Assembly (NCBI GenBank): GCA_003343685.1
Contig: QAKS01000105.1
Location: forward strand, 1-8,062
Direction of reading: 5' to 3'
DNA length: 8,062 bases
From: Clostridiales bacterium
Lineage (GTDB): Bacteria; Bacillota; Clostridia; Christensenellales; Christensenellaceae
Part shown: positions 6,888 to 8,062 of the stretch, piece after piece
Position numbering within the stretch: position 1 is the stretch's first letter
Layout: each line of letters starts with the position of its first letter
Notes under the pieces: model-generated
Seen by the model: the letters and a program-made list of their open reading frames with translations, nothing else
What the model was told of the DNA's origin: nothing
The model's database searches: none
Program-made: the position numbers and the translations under genes

Positions 6888-7108
6888 AGGGCATAGATGA
6901 ATATACCTACCTTGCCACGCTGGACTTAAAGACGAGCGAGATATGCCGCAGCCTCGACCAGAAGACGTTCCCGCTCTCCGAAAAATAGGAGGGCGTGAAC
7001 TACCCACCGATGCACCCGAACTGCCGCAGCACCACCTATTTCTCCATCACCAAGGACAGCCACAGCATGAGGGCTGCCCGCGATCCGGCAACGGGAAAGA
7101 GCGTATAG
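6888..7108 (+). pseudogene. Truncated fragment of phage MuF/SPP1 gp7-type head morphogenesis protein
   Basis: Read in the frame starting GAT at 6896, the fragment gives DEYTYLATLDLKTSEICRSL, then, after an in-frame TAG at 6986-6988, EGVNYPPMHPNCRSTT and ARDPATGK, and stops at TAG 7106-7108. The segment with a TLD..TS..C pattern and YPPMHPNCRSTT is the hallmark C-terminal end of the phage Mu F-like minor head domain (PF04233). The whole N-terminal part is missing because the sequence runs straight into repeat block 3. The homologous continuation (IEVPENWDYERWYEE) lies in the -1 frame, joined at GGGAAAG (7093-7099). The missing start, nonsense codon and frame change all argue for a decayed gene. 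Confidence 0.8.
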
Positions 7109-7845
7109 AGGTGCCGGAGAATTGGGATTATGAGAGGTGGTATGAGGAGAGGGTGGTTAAGGGAAATACAAAAACCTATCAATCGGACGACGATTGGCAG
7201 GAAACGGTTTACGGAAAGAAAAGCGGCAAGGAAAAGAACGATATCTTTGAGGAGTTCTTTAAAAATACGACGCCGAAGAGAGACGGAGAAAAAGTCACGA
7301 AAAATATTGACGTAGACGACTTGCAAATTATGGCGAGCAGTAATAATATAAGTGAAGAGGTTGCGGAGGTGATTGGGAACACAATCAGCCGCTGCGAGAA
7401 CGAAGGCGGCTTCTATGTGAGCGAGGTGCGCTTTATGGATGGAATCCCGTCAGAAGGGAAGGGCACGCCTGTATTCCAAACGGAGCCCGGCGCTTATGGA
7501 CTCTATCTCAACGCGAACACTCAGGTACTGGCAGGAAAAACTGTTGAAGAAATTGATGCGATATTTGAACGAGGAAGCATAAATGCTCCTAATAGTTTAG
7601 AGGAGGCGCTGATCCACGAGGTAGGACATGCGAGACTCATAAATGGCTTAACCATTACCCAGATCAAAGACTTGTATAAATGGCTGGATGGGCATTCGGT
7701 TGAGGGAGTCAGCCCAGCGGCTCTTGTGGATGGGGCCGAGGCGATTGCAGATATTGAGGTGTTGCAACATCGGGGAGCAGATATATCGGAAATGGCGTTA
7801 AAACTATACAAAGAGTTAATGGGGGGACAGCATGGTAATAGTTGA
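6943..7845 (+). CDS. MuF-linked C-terminal domain with HEVGH zinc-peptidase motif (probable phage toxin domain)
   Basis: The open frame runs 300 codons from ATG 6943, but its first 50 or so residues are an out-of-frame reading of the MuF fragment. The meaningful part begins around 7099. It has a MuF-tail segment (IEVPENWDYERWYEE) and a charged linker, then a globular domain from about residue 125. HEVGH (residues 225-229, bases 7615-7629) is a zincin signature. ExxAD (Glu266 to Asp270) 37 residues later could supply the third zinc ligand, as in gluzincins. No in-frame ATG occurs between 7099 and 7330, and the ATG at 6943 has no ribosome site. The domain was therefore probably made as a fusion to the head protein. 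Temperate-phage MuF proteins with variable C-terminal toxin domains are an established class, and this fits it. Toxicity and target are inference. An ImmA/IrrE-like peptidase is an alternative but lacks its DNA-binding part here. Confidence 0.6.
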   Translation: MPQPRPEDVPALRKIGGRELPTDAPELPQHHLFLHHQGQPQHEGCPRSGNGKERIEVPENWDYERWYEERVVKGNTKTYQSDDDWQETVYGKKSGKEKNDIFEEFFKNTTPKRDGEKVTKNIDVDDLQIMASSNNISEEVAEVIGNTISRCENEGGFYVSEVRFMDGIPSEGKGTPVFQTEPGAYGLYLNANTQVLAGKTVEEIDAIFERGSINAPNSLEEALIHEVGHARLINGLTITQIKDLYKWLDGHSVEGVSPAALVDGAEAIADIEVLQHRGADISEMALKLYKELMGGQHGNS

Positions 7846-8020
7846 TCACAGCTGTGATTTATGTAAGCATAAGCGAAGATTAATTAATAGGTGTATTATA
7901 ACATGTGACGCATATCCGAATGGAGTTCCGTCGGAATACATACGAGATGTAGACCCTAGATCGCTCATGGAATGTGCACCCGGCTACAAATGGGAGCCGA
8001 AGGAAAAGGATGAGAACTAA
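7832..8020 (+). CDS. Small cysteine-containing protein, possible partner of the MuF toxin
   Basis: This 62-residue protein has five cysteines. CDLC (Cys8, Cys11) and C-x3-C (Cys21, Cys25) may form a zinc knuckle, and a fifth lies at Cys48. The pattern CxxCxH, CDAYPNGVPSEYI and GYKWEP resembles a family of small uncharacterised proteins with CxAFPxGIP and a C-terminal FEP that I recall near phage and toxin genes. That match is from memory. Its ATG lies 14 bases inside the end of the preceding frame, preceded by GGGGGG, so translation is probably coupled. A terminator overlaps its stop codon. Position suggests an immunity or accessory protein for the metallopeptidase domain, but nothing in the sequence proves this. 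Its DNA is visibly more AT-rich than the sporulation genes. Confidence 0.7.
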   Translation: MVIVDHSCDLCKHKRRLINRCIITCDAYPNGVPSEYIRDVDPRSLMECAPGYKWEPKEKDEN

Positions 8021-8041
8021 AGCCCTTTCGGGGGCTTTTTT
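8019..8041 (+). terminator. Intrinsic terminator after the MuF-toxin locus
   Basis: AAAGCCC (8019-8025) pairs with GGGCTTT (8032-8038) and is followed by a T run to 8041. The stem includes the last two bases of the TAA stop of the 62-residue gene. It ends the transcript of the phage-derived module. Confidence 0.85.
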
Positions 8042-8062
8042 GATTATTGCTTTAGCATTTGA

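Overview
The window looks like chromosomal DNA from an endospore-forming member of the Firmicutes, most likely an anaerobic clostridial lineage. It carries the mother-cell and forespore sporulation sigma factors sigE (with its processing protease spoIIGA) and sigG, and an oxygen-sensitive glycyl radical enzyme with its radical-SAM activase. Species or genus cannot be read from the sequence.

Layout from left to right. Positions 1-130 hold a degraded tandem repeat, followed by a strong terminator (161-190) that closes an upstream transcript lying outside the window. An AT-rich stretch carries a good housekeeping promoter (275-303) and a roughly 100-nt leader. The next unit is a two-gene operon: a 787-residue glycyl radical enzyme of the CxE (eliminase/decarboxylase) type with unknown substrate, its activase one base downstream, and a clear intrinsic terminator (3675-3706). 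A forespore-type promoter (3867-3896) then drives sigG. A 92-bp tandem repeat array (4732-5019) separates sigG from the convergent spoIIGA-sigE operon, whose genes overlap by four bases. In Bacillus and many clostridia the order is spoIIGA-sigE-sigG on one strand, so sigG is flipped here.

Upstream of spoIIGA lies a third repeat block (6740-6887). It runs directly into the broken 3' part of a phage MuF-type head gene. This fragment has an in-frame TAG, then a change of reading frame exactly at a lambda-type slippery heptamer (GGGAAAG), and continues into a C-terminal domain with an HEVGH zinc-peptidase motif. A 62-residue cysteine-containing protein overlaps its end, and a terminator closes the locus. 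This is the layout of a temperate-phage MuF polymorphic toxin module with a small partner gene, here decaying or rearranged.

The two observations most worth following are (a) the three repeat blocks. They are one family with a period of 92-94 bp, a conserved pair of hairpins with at least one compensatory base-pair change, and the same orientation throughout. And (b) the MuF/metallopeptidase remnant with its possible frameshift signal and small overlapping partner.
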